Part shown: positions 38,370 through 46,950 of the stretch, piece by piece
Position numbering within the stretch: the stretch's first letter is position 1
Layout of the letters: each line of letters opens with the position of its first letter
NCBI GenBank assembly: GCA_005883675.1
Contig: VBCM01000194.1
Coordinates: 1-50,859, forward strand
Length of the DNA stretch: 50,859 bases
Origin: Betaproteobacteria bacterium
Lineage (GTDB): Bacteria > Pseudomonadota > Gammaproteobacteria > Burkholderiales > SG8-39
Direction: 5' to 3'
Notes under the pieces: generated by a model
The model's database searches: none
What the model was told of the DNA's origin: nothing
What the model saw: only the letters and a program-made list of their open reading frames with translations
Program-made: the position numbers and the translations under genes

Positions 38370-38549
38370 ATGTCGAAGAAGCAGAGCCAAATCGTGCGCA
38401 AGCCGTCGAAGAAAATCGCTGACGCGCGCCGCGTCCGCTACGGCGGCGGCTCCATGCCGCGTGTGCTGCGTTCGGCGGACAAGCTGACCCAAGACTCACG
38501 CACGATCCGCTTTGGTGGCGGCTCGATGCCCGCGAGCCTCAGAAAGTAA
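38370..38549 (+). CDS. 59-residue basic peptide with duplicated GGGSMP motif (candidate precursor peptide)
   Basis: The ATG at 38370 has a strong ribosome-binding site (GAGGAGA, 38356-38362) eight bases upstream; the longer open frame upstream is rejected. The protein is rich in Lys and Arg. It contains two copies of a 24-residue period: D-x-R-x-V/I-R-Y/F-GGGSMP-x-x-L-R, at about 18-34 and 42-58. There is no cysteine, signal peptide or membrane segment. The first 14 residues (SKKQSQIVRKPSK) lie outside the repeat and could be a leader. I do not recognise a family. The next gene starts nine bases after the stop and a transporter follows, so a modified or exported peptide is a reasonable guess. 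A small nucleic-acid-binding protein is the main alternative. Confidence 0.7.
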   Translation: MSKKQSQIVRKPSKKIADARRVRYGGGSMPRVLRSADKLTQDSRTIRFGGGSMPASLRK

Positions 38550-38558
38550 GTTGCCGCG

Positions 38559-39320
38559 ATGACCGAAACACACCAGCCGAACCCCGTGGTCACTTTCTAC
38601 GGGGCAGTGCCGGGCATCCGTGCGCCGATACGCGCGGATGCGTCTGGACTGGGAACGCTGCCGTCGCGCGGCTTTCAATACTGCGAAGCGCTGAGGACGG
38701 CATCGTCCTTCGGCTGGTATGTGTTTCCGCCGATCGATTTCACGCTGCAGTGGGACGGCTCACAGATCATCTGGACGTATCGTGGTGCCAAAGGCTGGTA
38801 CCCGCTCACCAGTGCGCAGTTCCCCGGCTTTCAGGCGGTATTTGACCGTGCGGCGCCGAAGCGGCTGCGAGGATTCGCGCCGCCGTTCCTCAGCGCCATT
38901 CCCGAGCCGGGCATCATCCAGTTGTGGACCGGCTTGTTCGTCGCGAGCGCGGAGAACTGGAGCATCCTGATACGGCCGCCAGCGAACTTGCCCCGCAATC
39001 TGGCCTACGAGCCTTACGAAGGCATCGTGGAAAGCGACCGCTGGTTCGGGCCACTCTTCACCAATATCCGCCTCATCAAAACGGACGTGCCGATCGTCTT
39101 CAGCACCGAAATGCCGCTGCTGCAGGTGCAGCCGCTCCATCGCAGCACGTATGCGGAAGAGGTAACAAACCGCTTCGGCATGGTGCCGGCGCTCGCCGAT
39201 TTCCCTCCTCACGCGTGGGAACGCTATGAGACTAACATCGTAAAACCGCGCGAGATCGGCGCCTACGCCACCGAAGTGCGGCGACGTCGCCGCAGCGGCT
39301 GCCCGGTCCACGCCGGGTGA
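38559..39320 (+). CDS. Protein of unknown function, 253 residues, possibly DUF6065-like
   Basis: ATG 38559 is nine bases after the peptide gene. The sequence is rich in aromatic residues and prolines, with FQYCEALRTASSFGWYVFPPIDFTLQWDG and GLFVASAENWSILIRPPANLPR as its most striking stretches. From memory these resemble the DUF6065 type of uncharacterised protein, but I cannot confirm that. No signal peptide, transmembrane helix, nucleotide-binding loop, radical-SAM cysteine cluster or HExxH is seen. It ends with a basic tail (RRRRRSG). Tight linkage to the repeat peptide and GTGA overlap with the transporter suggest a shared role, for example peptide modification or binding. That role is inference only. 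Confidence 0.75.
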   Translation: MTETHQPNPVVTFYGAVPGIRAPIRADASGLGTLPSRGFQYCEALRTASSFGWYVFPPIDFTLQWDGSQIIWTYRGAKGWYPLTSAQFPGFQAVFDRAAPKRLRGFAPPFLSAIPEPGIIQLWTGLFVASAENWSILIRPPANLPRNLAYEPYEGIVESDRWFGPLFTNIRLIKTDVPIVFSTEMPLLQVQPLHRSTYAEEVTNRFGMVPALADFPPHAWERYETNIVKPREIGAYATEVRRRRRSGCPVHAG

Positions 39321-40249
39321 ACGGCTACTTCGCCGCGGCGCTCGCCGTGCTCATCTGGGCGGCGTACCCGGTCGCCACGCGTGCTGGAGTCACCGGGTCG
39401 TTCACCGCGCAGGAGCTGGTGACGCTGCGCTTCGGCATCGGCGCGCTGCTCTTCCTACCCTACCTGCTGGTGCATTTTCGCGCCATCACTCGCGAGGCCT
39501 GGCTGCGCGGCGTGCCGCTCACGCTCTTTCAGGGCGCCGGCATGGGGGCGCTGGTGATCTTTGGCCTGCAATTCGCTCCCGCGAATCACCAGGCAGCGCT
39601 CGGTCCCGGCGTCTGTTCGACCTGGGTCGCGTTGCTCGCGTTTCTGGTGTTTGCCCGCCGGCCATCGCCGCGCATCATGATCGGCGCGACCTTGTGCGCG
39701 ATCGGCGTATTCGCACTCACCTCATGGGGCGCGGGCAAGCACAACCAGGCGGTGCTTGGCGGCGATGCCATGTTCCTCGCCGCTTCAGCCCTTGGCGCGC
39801 TCTACGTGCTGCAGCTTCGCAGCTGGGGCGTCAGCGCGATGCAGGCGGCGGCCATTGTGACAGTGTATTCGGGCGTGATCGTGGTGCCTTGGCATCTATG
39901 GTCCGCGTCCGAGCCGCTGTGGCGCGTTGCGCCGGTCGAGCTTCTCTGGCAAACGCTGTGGCAGGGCGTGCTGATCGGCTGCGTTGCGCTCATTGCATTC
40001 AACCAAGCCATCACCCGCTTGGGCCCCGAGCGCTCGAGCGCGATGATCGCGCTCGTACCGGTGCTGAGCGCCGTCCTAGGGTTTATCTTCCTGCGCGAAG
40101 TTCCCTCGACCGGCGAAGTCGCCGCCATCCTCGCCATCTCCGCCGGCGTATCGGTCAGCGCGTCGCTACCGCGGCAGCCCGGCCTCGACCAGAGCTGCGA
40201 TGAAGCGTCGGGCCTGCGGGGTGTCGCGGCCCGGATAGCGCGCTTCTAA
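39317..40249 (+). CDS. EamA/DMT-family transporter
   Basis: 310 residues from GTG 39317, overlapping the stop of the preceding gene. About ten hydrophobic helices form two EamA halves. The first has FAAALAVLIWAAYPVATRAG and ELVTLRFGIGALLFLPYLL; the second ends ERSSAMIALVPVLSAVLGFIFLREVPSTGEVAAILAISAGV, which is the family signature. Such proteins export small metabolites or amino acids through the inner membrane. Its position makes it a candidate exporter for the product of the two upstream genes. The last 84 bases lie antisense to the end of the cyclase gene. Confidence 0.9.
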   Translation: MNGYFAAALAVLIWAAYPVATRAGVTGSFTAQELVTLRFGIGALLFLPYLLVHFRAITREAWLRGVPLTLFQGAGMGALVIFGLQFAPANHQAALGPGVCSTWVALLAFLVFARRPSPRIMIGATLCAIGVFALTSWGAGKHNQAVLGGDAMFLAASALGALYVLQLRSWGVSAMQAAAIVTVYSGVIVVPWHLWSASEPLWRVAPVELLWQTLWQGVLIGCVALIAFNQAITRLGPERSSAMIALVPVLSAVLGFIFLREVPSTGEVAAILAISAGVSVSASLPRQPGLDQSCDEASGLRGVAARIARF

Positions 40250-42715
40250 TACGCTGGCGGTGAGACCGGGCTCGAGCTGACGCAGCTCGGCCATGGCCTT
40301 CCGGGCTTCCTCCAGCCGCCCGGTGAGTACGAACGCTGCGACGAGCGTACGCAAGCTCGGCGTATGCAATCGATTCTCCCGCAAGGAGCGCATCGACAGC
40401 TCGATGGCCCGGTCGTACTGCTCGGCGACCAGATGCGCCATGCCCGCGAGCGAATCGAAGTAATACATCATCGGATCGAGCGGCGAGAGGGAAAGCGCCT
40501 GGTCGGCGCACTGCACTGCTTCGGCGCCGCGCCCGCGCCAGGCGTGGGTGATCGCGCGGTGTAGCCAAGCCAGGGGCTCATTCGGATTCGCGGCGATCGC
40601 CTGAGCTAGGCGCTGTTCGGCGGCGTCAAGGTCGTGGAGCGACCAGGCGGTGACAAACCCGTCGACCGCAAGGGCAAGCGCGTCCTCGGGGTCGCAGGCT
40701 AGCGCGCGTGCTGCGCAAGCGGTGGCGTCGGCGAAGTCCTGCGCCGGGGCTTCGCTCATGCCGGCGAGAACCCGCAAGATGTGCCATTTCGCAAGCCAGG
40801 CATGCGGCGCAGGCGACACCGGGTTTCGCGCGATCGCCGTCTCGAAGGCTTGGCGTGCGGCGAAGAAGTCGTCGCGAGACTGGCGATGCATCAGTTCGAC
40901 GCCGCGAAGTGTCATGCCGTAGGCGTCGAGCTCATCGAAGCTGGTGATGCGGGCGCGGCGCAGCTCGATTGAGCGCACTACGGGGGTGACGCTCTGCACC
41001 ACCTTGCGCGCGAGCTCGCCCTGCATGGCGAACATGTCCGCAAGATCGCCCTCGAATCGCTCGCTCCATACGATCCTGCCGTCACGCGTATCGGCAAGCT
41101 CCGCCATGAGGAGGGCCTGCGCCTCGGCGGTCTGGACGCTGCCCGAGAGCACGTACTGCACGCCGAGCATCTCGCCGATCGTGCGCACGCCGAGCGGCGC
41201 CCGCCGGAAAGCCATCGTCGAGAGGCGAGAACTGACGAAGAAATCCGGCACCCGCGACAGCACGGCGATGGTCTCATCGGCGAGCCCGTCGCCGATGAAG
41301 GCAAGCCGCATGTCGTCGCTGCGTACCTGGAACGGAATCACGGCAAGCGATGGGCGGCCGTGCGCGCGCACGGCGGCGCTCGGCGTGGCCGCGTCGGCGT
41401 GCGCGGCGGGCCAAAGCCGGAACGCGCGCTCGGTGCGGCTGCGGTTGCGCAGACGCTGCTCGCCCAGGTCCTCGACAGAGGCGTCCACCCCGCTCGTGAG
41501 CTGGTCGCGAACCGCGGCCGAGACGATGGTCTCGCCGGCATTGGCGAGCTCCGCCAGGCGCGCGGCAACGTTGACGCCGTCCCCCAGCACGTTGAACGTC
41601 TCGACGATCACATCGGCGACGTGAATGCCGATGCGCAGCCCGAGCGGCTGTGCGTTGCTTGACGCGTTGGAGCGCGCCAGCTCCTGATGCAGTTCTAAGG
41701 CGCAGCGCACCGCCAGCGAGGCTTCGGTGAATTCAGCGAGGAAGCCGTCGCTGAGAGTGCGCGACAGGCTGCGGCCGGCGTGCGTCGGAATGATCTCAGC
41801 GGTGGCGTGGGCGAAAAAAGTGCGCCAGCGCTTGAGCGTGCGCTCCTCATCGCGCTCCATGAGACCCGCGGCATCGATGGCATCGGCGACCAGCACCGCG
41901 CGCCGCAGCCGCTGCGGGCCCCAGGTGGCGATATGGCGCAGCTCCTCTTCCGGCGCCGGCGCGCCAGACGCCTGCTCGGCCCGGGCCTCGCCGGCGAGCC
42001 GCTCGAGCGCACTCAAGTCGCGCAGGACGAGCGCGCGCCCCTGCCGCTCGACGAGGCCCTGGCGCGCCAGCCGCGAAAGCTCGCGCGTCACTTCGGAGCG
42101 CCCGGTGCCGACGCGGTCTGCAATTTCCCGATGGCTTGGCGCGCGTTCGATGCGCGCCGCGTTGTCGGCCGTGCCCGCGGCGCGCGCCATGCGTAAGAGC
42201 TCGCCCAGCACGCGGTCCTGCACGCGTCGCGCGCCGAGCTCGAGCAGCCGGGCGGCGAGCTCGCGCACCGACCCGGTGAGCCGCCGCAGCAGGCGCTCGC
42301 GCACCGTGGGATGGTTGGCGAGGATGGCGCGGAATGCTTCCGGCGGCATCGAGGCGAGCAGCGATTCGCGCACTGCCAGCACGTCAGCGAAGTGGCTGCG
42401 CCCGTCGATCGCCGAATGCTCCCCGAACACGTCGCCCGCCGGCACGTCGCGCAGGATCAAGGTGCGCCCGCGGGCGGCCGGCGCGGCGAGGCGCACCACG
42501 CCCGAGATTACGAAGTAAACGTCGCGATCGGTGCCCTCGCGCCGGATGATGACGGCATTGCGCTTGCAACGCGTCCAGGTGCACTGCTGCGCGATCTCGC
42601 GCAGGCTCGCCGTGTCGAGGCCCTTGAAGAGCTCGACCTTCTGCAGGCCGAGCAGGGCGGAAACGCGCGCCGCGGGCTTGTCGCCTGCCTTGCGCCGCGC
42701 TCGCGCCGTCACCAT
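40166..42715 (-). CDS. CRP-like sensor/HTH fused to class III nucleotide cyclase and TPR region
   Basis: 849 residues. An N-terminal cNMP-binding domain (about 20-140) contains VYFVISGVVRL and FGEHSAIDGRSHFADV; the usual phosphate-binding Arg appears to be His. A Crp-type helix-turn-helix (about 150-235) reads HREIADRVGTGRSEVTRELSRLARQGLV. A cyclase homology domain (about 265-440) has VLVADAIDAAGLMERDEE, DGFLAEF and LGDGVNVAARLAELANAGETIVS, retaining probable metal aspartates and the N/R pair. A TolB/FlgO-like segment (SLAVIPFQ ... YVLSGSVQ) and TPR-like helices complete it. One protein may both make and sense a cyclic nucleotide and bind DNA. Activity is inferred, not shown. Confidence 0.88.
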   Translation of the reverse strand: MVTARARRKAGDKPAARVSALLGLQKVELFKGLDTASLREIAQQCTWTRCKRNAVIIRREGTDRDVYFVISGVVRLAAPAARGRTLILRDVPAGDVFGEHSAIDGRSHFADVLAVRESLLASMPPEAFRAILANHPTVRERLLRRLTGSVRELAARLLELGARRVQDRVLGELLRMARAAGTADNAARIERAPSHREIADRVGTGRSEVTRELSRLARQGLVERQGRALVLRDLSALERLAGEARAEQASGAPAPEEELRHIATWGPQRLRRAVLVADAIDAAGLMERDEERTLKRWRTFFAHATAEIIPTHAGRSLSRTLSDGFLAEFTEASLAVRCALELHQELARSNASSNAQPLGLRIGIHVADVIVETFNVLGDGVNVAARLAELANAGETIVSAAVRDQLTSGVDASVEDLGEQRLRNRSRTERAFRLWPAAHADAATPSAAVRAHGRPSLAVIPFQVRSDDMRLAFIGDGLADETIAVLSRVPDFFVSSRLSTMAFRRAPLGVRTIGEMLGVQYVLSGSVQTAEAQALLMAELADTRDGRIVWSERFEGDLADMFAMQGELARKVVQSVTPVVRSIELRRARITSFDELDAYGMTLRGVELMHRQSRDDFFAARQAFETAIARNPVSPAPHAWLAKWHILRVLAGMSEAPAQDFADATACAARALACDPEDALALAVDGFVTAWSLHDLDAAEQRLAQAIAANPNEPLAWLHRAITHAWRGRGAEAVQCADQALSLSPLDPMMYYFDSLAGMAHLVAEQYDRAIELSMRSLRENRLHTPSLRTLVAAFVLTGRLEEARKAMAELRQLEPGLTASVLEARYPGRDTPQARRFIAALVEAGLPR

Positions 42716-42735
42716 GAATTGACTTTACCACCGAC

Positions 42736-42741
42736 TATAAT
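42736..42741 (+). promoter_or_regulatory. Consensus -10 element directly upstream of the ACP gene
   Basis: A perfect TATAAT ends nine bases before the ATG at 42751. A transcript starting about seven bases downstream would have almost no leader. The GGGCGCCC palindrome (42742-42749) fills the space and no Shine-Dalgarno sequence is seen. A TTGACT lies only 11 bases upstream of the -10, too close to be its -35. Confidence 0.55.
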
Positions 42742-42750
42742 GGGCGCCCG

Positions 42751-42996
42751 ATGGACACGCTCGCGCGCATCAAGGATCTCGCCGGCAAGGAGTTTTCGCT
42801 CGATGCGCAAGCGCTCGACCCCGGCGCGCCGCTCGACAAGCTCGGCATCGATTCGCTCTCTTTCATCGAGTTCATGTTCAAGGTCGAGGAAGAATTCGGC
42901 GTCAGCGTGTCCGACGAGGACCTGAAGGGCATCAGGACGCTCGGCGACCTGGAGCGTCATATCGCCGCCGCGCTCACTGCCGCCGGCAAGGCCTGA
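42751..42996 (+). CDS. Acyl carrier protein
   Basis: 81 residues. LGIDSLSFIEFMFKVEEEFGVSVSDEDL contains the phosphopantetheine attachment serine S35 in the DSL motif. It is acidic and helical as expected. It is paired with a ketosynthase eight bases downstream rather than in the fab cluster, so it may serve a specialised acyl or aryl-polyene-like product rather than bulk fatty acid synthesis; that is inference. The promoter abuts the start. Confidence 0.93.
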   Translation: MDTLARIKDLAGKEFSLDAQALDPGAPLDKLGIDSLSFIEFMFKVEEEFGVSVSDEDLKGIRTLGDLERHIAAALTAAGKA

Positions 42997-43004
42997 GGCA
43001 CAGC

Positions 43005-44237
43005 ATGACGCAACGCCGCGTCGCGGTCACCGGGGCGGGCGTAGTCTCGCCCCTGGGTTGCACGCTCGAGGATTTCCACCGCGCGCTGTGCGACGCGCGG
43101 CCGGGCGTCCGCCGCCTCGCGCCCGAGATCGTGCAGGGCTCGGGCGTGCAGGTGGGCGCGCTCACGGACTGGAAGCCCGCCGCGCTCCTTGCCGAGGGTG
43201 AAGCCGCCAATCTCGACCGCGCCACGCAGTTTGCGCTGGGCGCGGCGGCACAGGCGCTCGCGGCGAGCGGTCTCGACATCGCGCGTGGGCCCGAGCGCGT
43301 CGGCGTTTATTGGGGCACGGGCCTCGGCGGCGCCCATACGCTGGAGACCGCCTACAAGCAGATCTACGCCGCCGGTCAATGGCGCACGCGCCCACTCACG
43401 GTGGTGATGGCGATGAACAATGCGGCGGGTTCCAACGTTGCCGTACGCCACGGCCTGCGTGGGCCATTCGCAAACTACGCCACCGCCTGCTCTTCGTCGG
43501 CGATGGCGCTCGGCGAGGCGATGCGCACCATCCAGGCGGGCCGCGCCGACGCCATCGTCGCCGGCGGCTCGGAAGCGCTGCTGACGCCGGCAACGCTCGC
43601 TGCATGGCAAGCGCTGCGCACGCTGGCGCCGGCGGATGCGGGAAACGCGGCGGCAAGCTGCAAGCCTTTCGACCGGCGGCGTAACGGGCTCGTGCTCGGC
43701 GAGGGCGCCGCGGCGTTCGTGCTGGAGGACTACTCGCGCGCCGCCGCGCGCGGCGCGCCCATACTGGCGGTCCTCACGGGCTACGGCAACTCGTGCGACG
43801 CGGTGCACATATCGCGGCCGGACCGCGACGGCCAAGTACGCGCCATGCGTGAGGCCCTCGCCGAGTCCACGCTCGCCCCGCACGCCATCGGCTACATTAA
43901 CGCGCATGGCACCGCCACGGCGGTCGGAGACGTGGTGGAAGCCGAGGCCATCAACGCGGTGTTCGGCGAGGCGGCGGCGCAGGTGCCGGTGAGTTCCACC
44001 AAGTCGCTGCATGGCCATTTGCTCGGCGCTGCGGGCGCTCTCGAGTTTGCCGCGGCGCTGCTGCCGCTCCTGCGCGGCTGGCTGCCGCCGACCGGATTTC
44101 TCGAGGACCCCGATCCCGCTTGCAAGCTACGCCACGTGGCGCTGCGTGCCGAACGGGTGAATCCGCCAAGCGCCGTGATGTCGAACTCGTTCGCCTTCGG
44201 CGGCTCGAACGTCGTGCTGATCGCGGAACGCGCCTAG
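43005..44237 (+). CDS. Beta-ketoacyl-ACP synthase (FabF/KAS II type)
   Basis: 410 residues of thiolase fold. The active-site triad is C162 (YATACSSSAMALGEA), H301 (INAHGTAT) and H338 (SLHGHLLGAAGALEF). KPFDRRRNGLVLGEGAAAFVLE and the C-terminal MSNSFAFGGSNVVLI are typical. It condenses acyl groups with malonyl-ACP, probably using the ACP of the preceding gene. FabF is the closest familiar type, but the location away from fabD/fabG suggests a secondary or dedicated enzyme. The stop overlaps that of the convergent VOC gene by four bases. Confidence 0.9.
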   Translation: MTQRRVAVTGAGVVSPLGCTLEDFHRALCDARPGVRRLAPEIVQGSGVQVGALTDWKPAALLAEGEAANLDRATQFALGAAAQALAASGLDIARGPERVGVYWGTGLGGAHTLETAYKQIYAAGQWRTRPLTVVMAMNNAAGSNVAVRHGLRGPFANYATACSSSAMALGEAMRTIQAGRADAIVAGGSEALLTPATLAAWQALRTLAPADAGNAAASCKPFDRRRNGLVLGEGAAAFVLEDYSRAAARGAPILAVLTGYGNSCDAVHISRPDRDGQVRAMREALAESTLAPHAIGYINAHGTATAVGDVVEAEAINAVFGEAAAQVPVSSTKSLHGHLLGAAGALEFAAALLPLLRGWLPPTGFLEDPDPACKLRHVALRAERVNPPSAVMSNSFAFGGSNVVLIAERA

Positions 44238-44704
44238 TAGCTAAGCTCCGGCCGGACGTAGCACTTGAATTCCACCACGTTGCCCGACGGGTCCACCACC
44301 ATGAACGTCTGGTGCTCGTGAGCGCTGTTCGGGAATCGCAGCGCGGGCCGCACGAGGAACTTGATGCCGAGCTTCTCGATGTGCGCCTTCATGCGCGCGA
44401 AATCCTCCATGCGCAGGAAGGTGAGTCCGTGATGCCGGGGGTAGGCGCGCGGATGGGGCTCGATCGCGCGACGCTCGAGGTGACAGACGAGCTGCAGTAC
44501 GCCGCCGAAGCTGAACGTGACGCGGTCCTTGAGCATGCGCACGGGCCGCGCGCCGAGGACCTGCGCGTACCAACGGGCGGTCTCCTCGAGATCGCGGCAG
44601 GGGATGGCGACGTGCGCGATATAGCGTCCGGCCGCTACCGGCGTGTTGTCCAGCAATCCCGCGACCGGCTCGACTTGCGCAGACTCGATGAGCTCTTCGG
44701 CCAT
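44234..44704 (-). CDS. VOC family (glyoxalase/bleomycin-resistance-like) protein
   Basis: 156 residues from ATG 44704. YIAHVAIPCRDLEETARWYAQVLGARPVR begins the first module and LTFLRMEDFARMKAHIEKLGIKFLV the second; HEHQTFMVVDPSGNVVEFKCY provides the last metal-ligand region. The fold suggests a metal-dependent lyase or dioxygenase, but the substrate cannot be assigned. It is distinct from the GloA earlier in the window. tRNA-Phe lies 46 bases upstream on the same strand. Confidence 0.82.
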   Translation of the reverse strand: MAEELIESAQVEPVAGLLDNTPVAAGRYIAHVAIPCRDLEETARWYAQVLGARPVRMLKDRVTFSFGGVLQLVCHLERRAIEPHPRAYPRHHGLTFLRMEDFARMKAHIEKLGIKFLVRPALRFPNSAHEHQTFMVVDPSGNVVEFKCYVRPELSY

Positions 44705-44750
44705 GGCGCAAGTGTGCCGCCCTGGGGCGAAGCGCGTCGTTAAAAGGTGT

Positions 44751-44826
<76 letters not shown>

Positions 44827-44853
44827 GTGCCGGGTGCTGCGGGGAAGGCGCGG

Positions 44854-44859
44854 ATTATA
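44854..44859 (-). promoter_or_regulatory. -10 element of the tRNA-Phe promoter
   Basis: TATAAT on the minus strand at 44859-44854 precedes the tRNA 5' end by 27 bases, a normal distance for a short 5' leader. The -35 region 17 bases further up is T-rich and not clearly consensus. It overlaps the tail of the groEL terminator, so the two elements are adjacent. Confidence 0.55.
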
Positions 44860-44865
44860 CCCGCC

Positions 44866-44900
44866 GACAAAAACGAAAAGGGCCCATCGCTGGGCCCTTT
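44866..44900 (-). terminator. Rho-independent terminator of groES-groEL
   Basis: AAAGGGCCCA (44877-44886) and TGGGCCCTTT (44891-44900) form a perfect ten-base stem with a four-base loop. On the minus strand it is followed by a T-rich run interrupted by CG (44876-44866). It lies about 40 bases after the groEL stop and just before the tRNA promoter. Confidence 0.9.
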
Positions 44901-44905
44901 CCGTT

Positions 44906-44935
44906 GACTGCGTTACTGCGGACTGCGTTACTGCG
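44906..44935. repeat. 15-bp tandem direct repeat after groEL
   Basis: GACTGCGTTACTGCG occurs twice back to back, filling the space between the groEL stop codon and the terminator. It is not part of any coding region and no function is evident. Confidence 0.8.
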
Positions 44936-44937
44936 AG

Positions 44938-46906
<1,969 letters not shown>

Positions 46907-46932
46907 GCTGGCTCCCAAATTGAAAAAATGAT

Positions 46933-46942
46933 GTATTACAAT
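46933..46942. promoter_or_regulatory. Overlapping -10-like elements for groES (-) and dacB (+)
   Basis: On the minus strand TAATAC (46938-46933) would give a groES leader of about 20 bases. On the plus strand TACAAT (46937-46942) ends eight bases before the first possible dacB ATG at 46951. Neither has a convincing -35. No sigma-32-type CCCCAT element is obvious. Confidence 0.35.
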
Positions 46943-46950
46943 GGCTTGCG

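Noticed and set aside
38013-38492. 160-residue upstream extension of the sensor kinase
   Set aside because: Kinase homology and the first transmembrane helix begin at ATG 38012; the extension is not protein-like and overlaps the peptide gene antisense.
42719-42741. TTGACT and TATAAT as one sigma-70 promoter
   Set aside because: The spacer is only 11 bases, too short for a paired -35/-10; only the -10 was kept.
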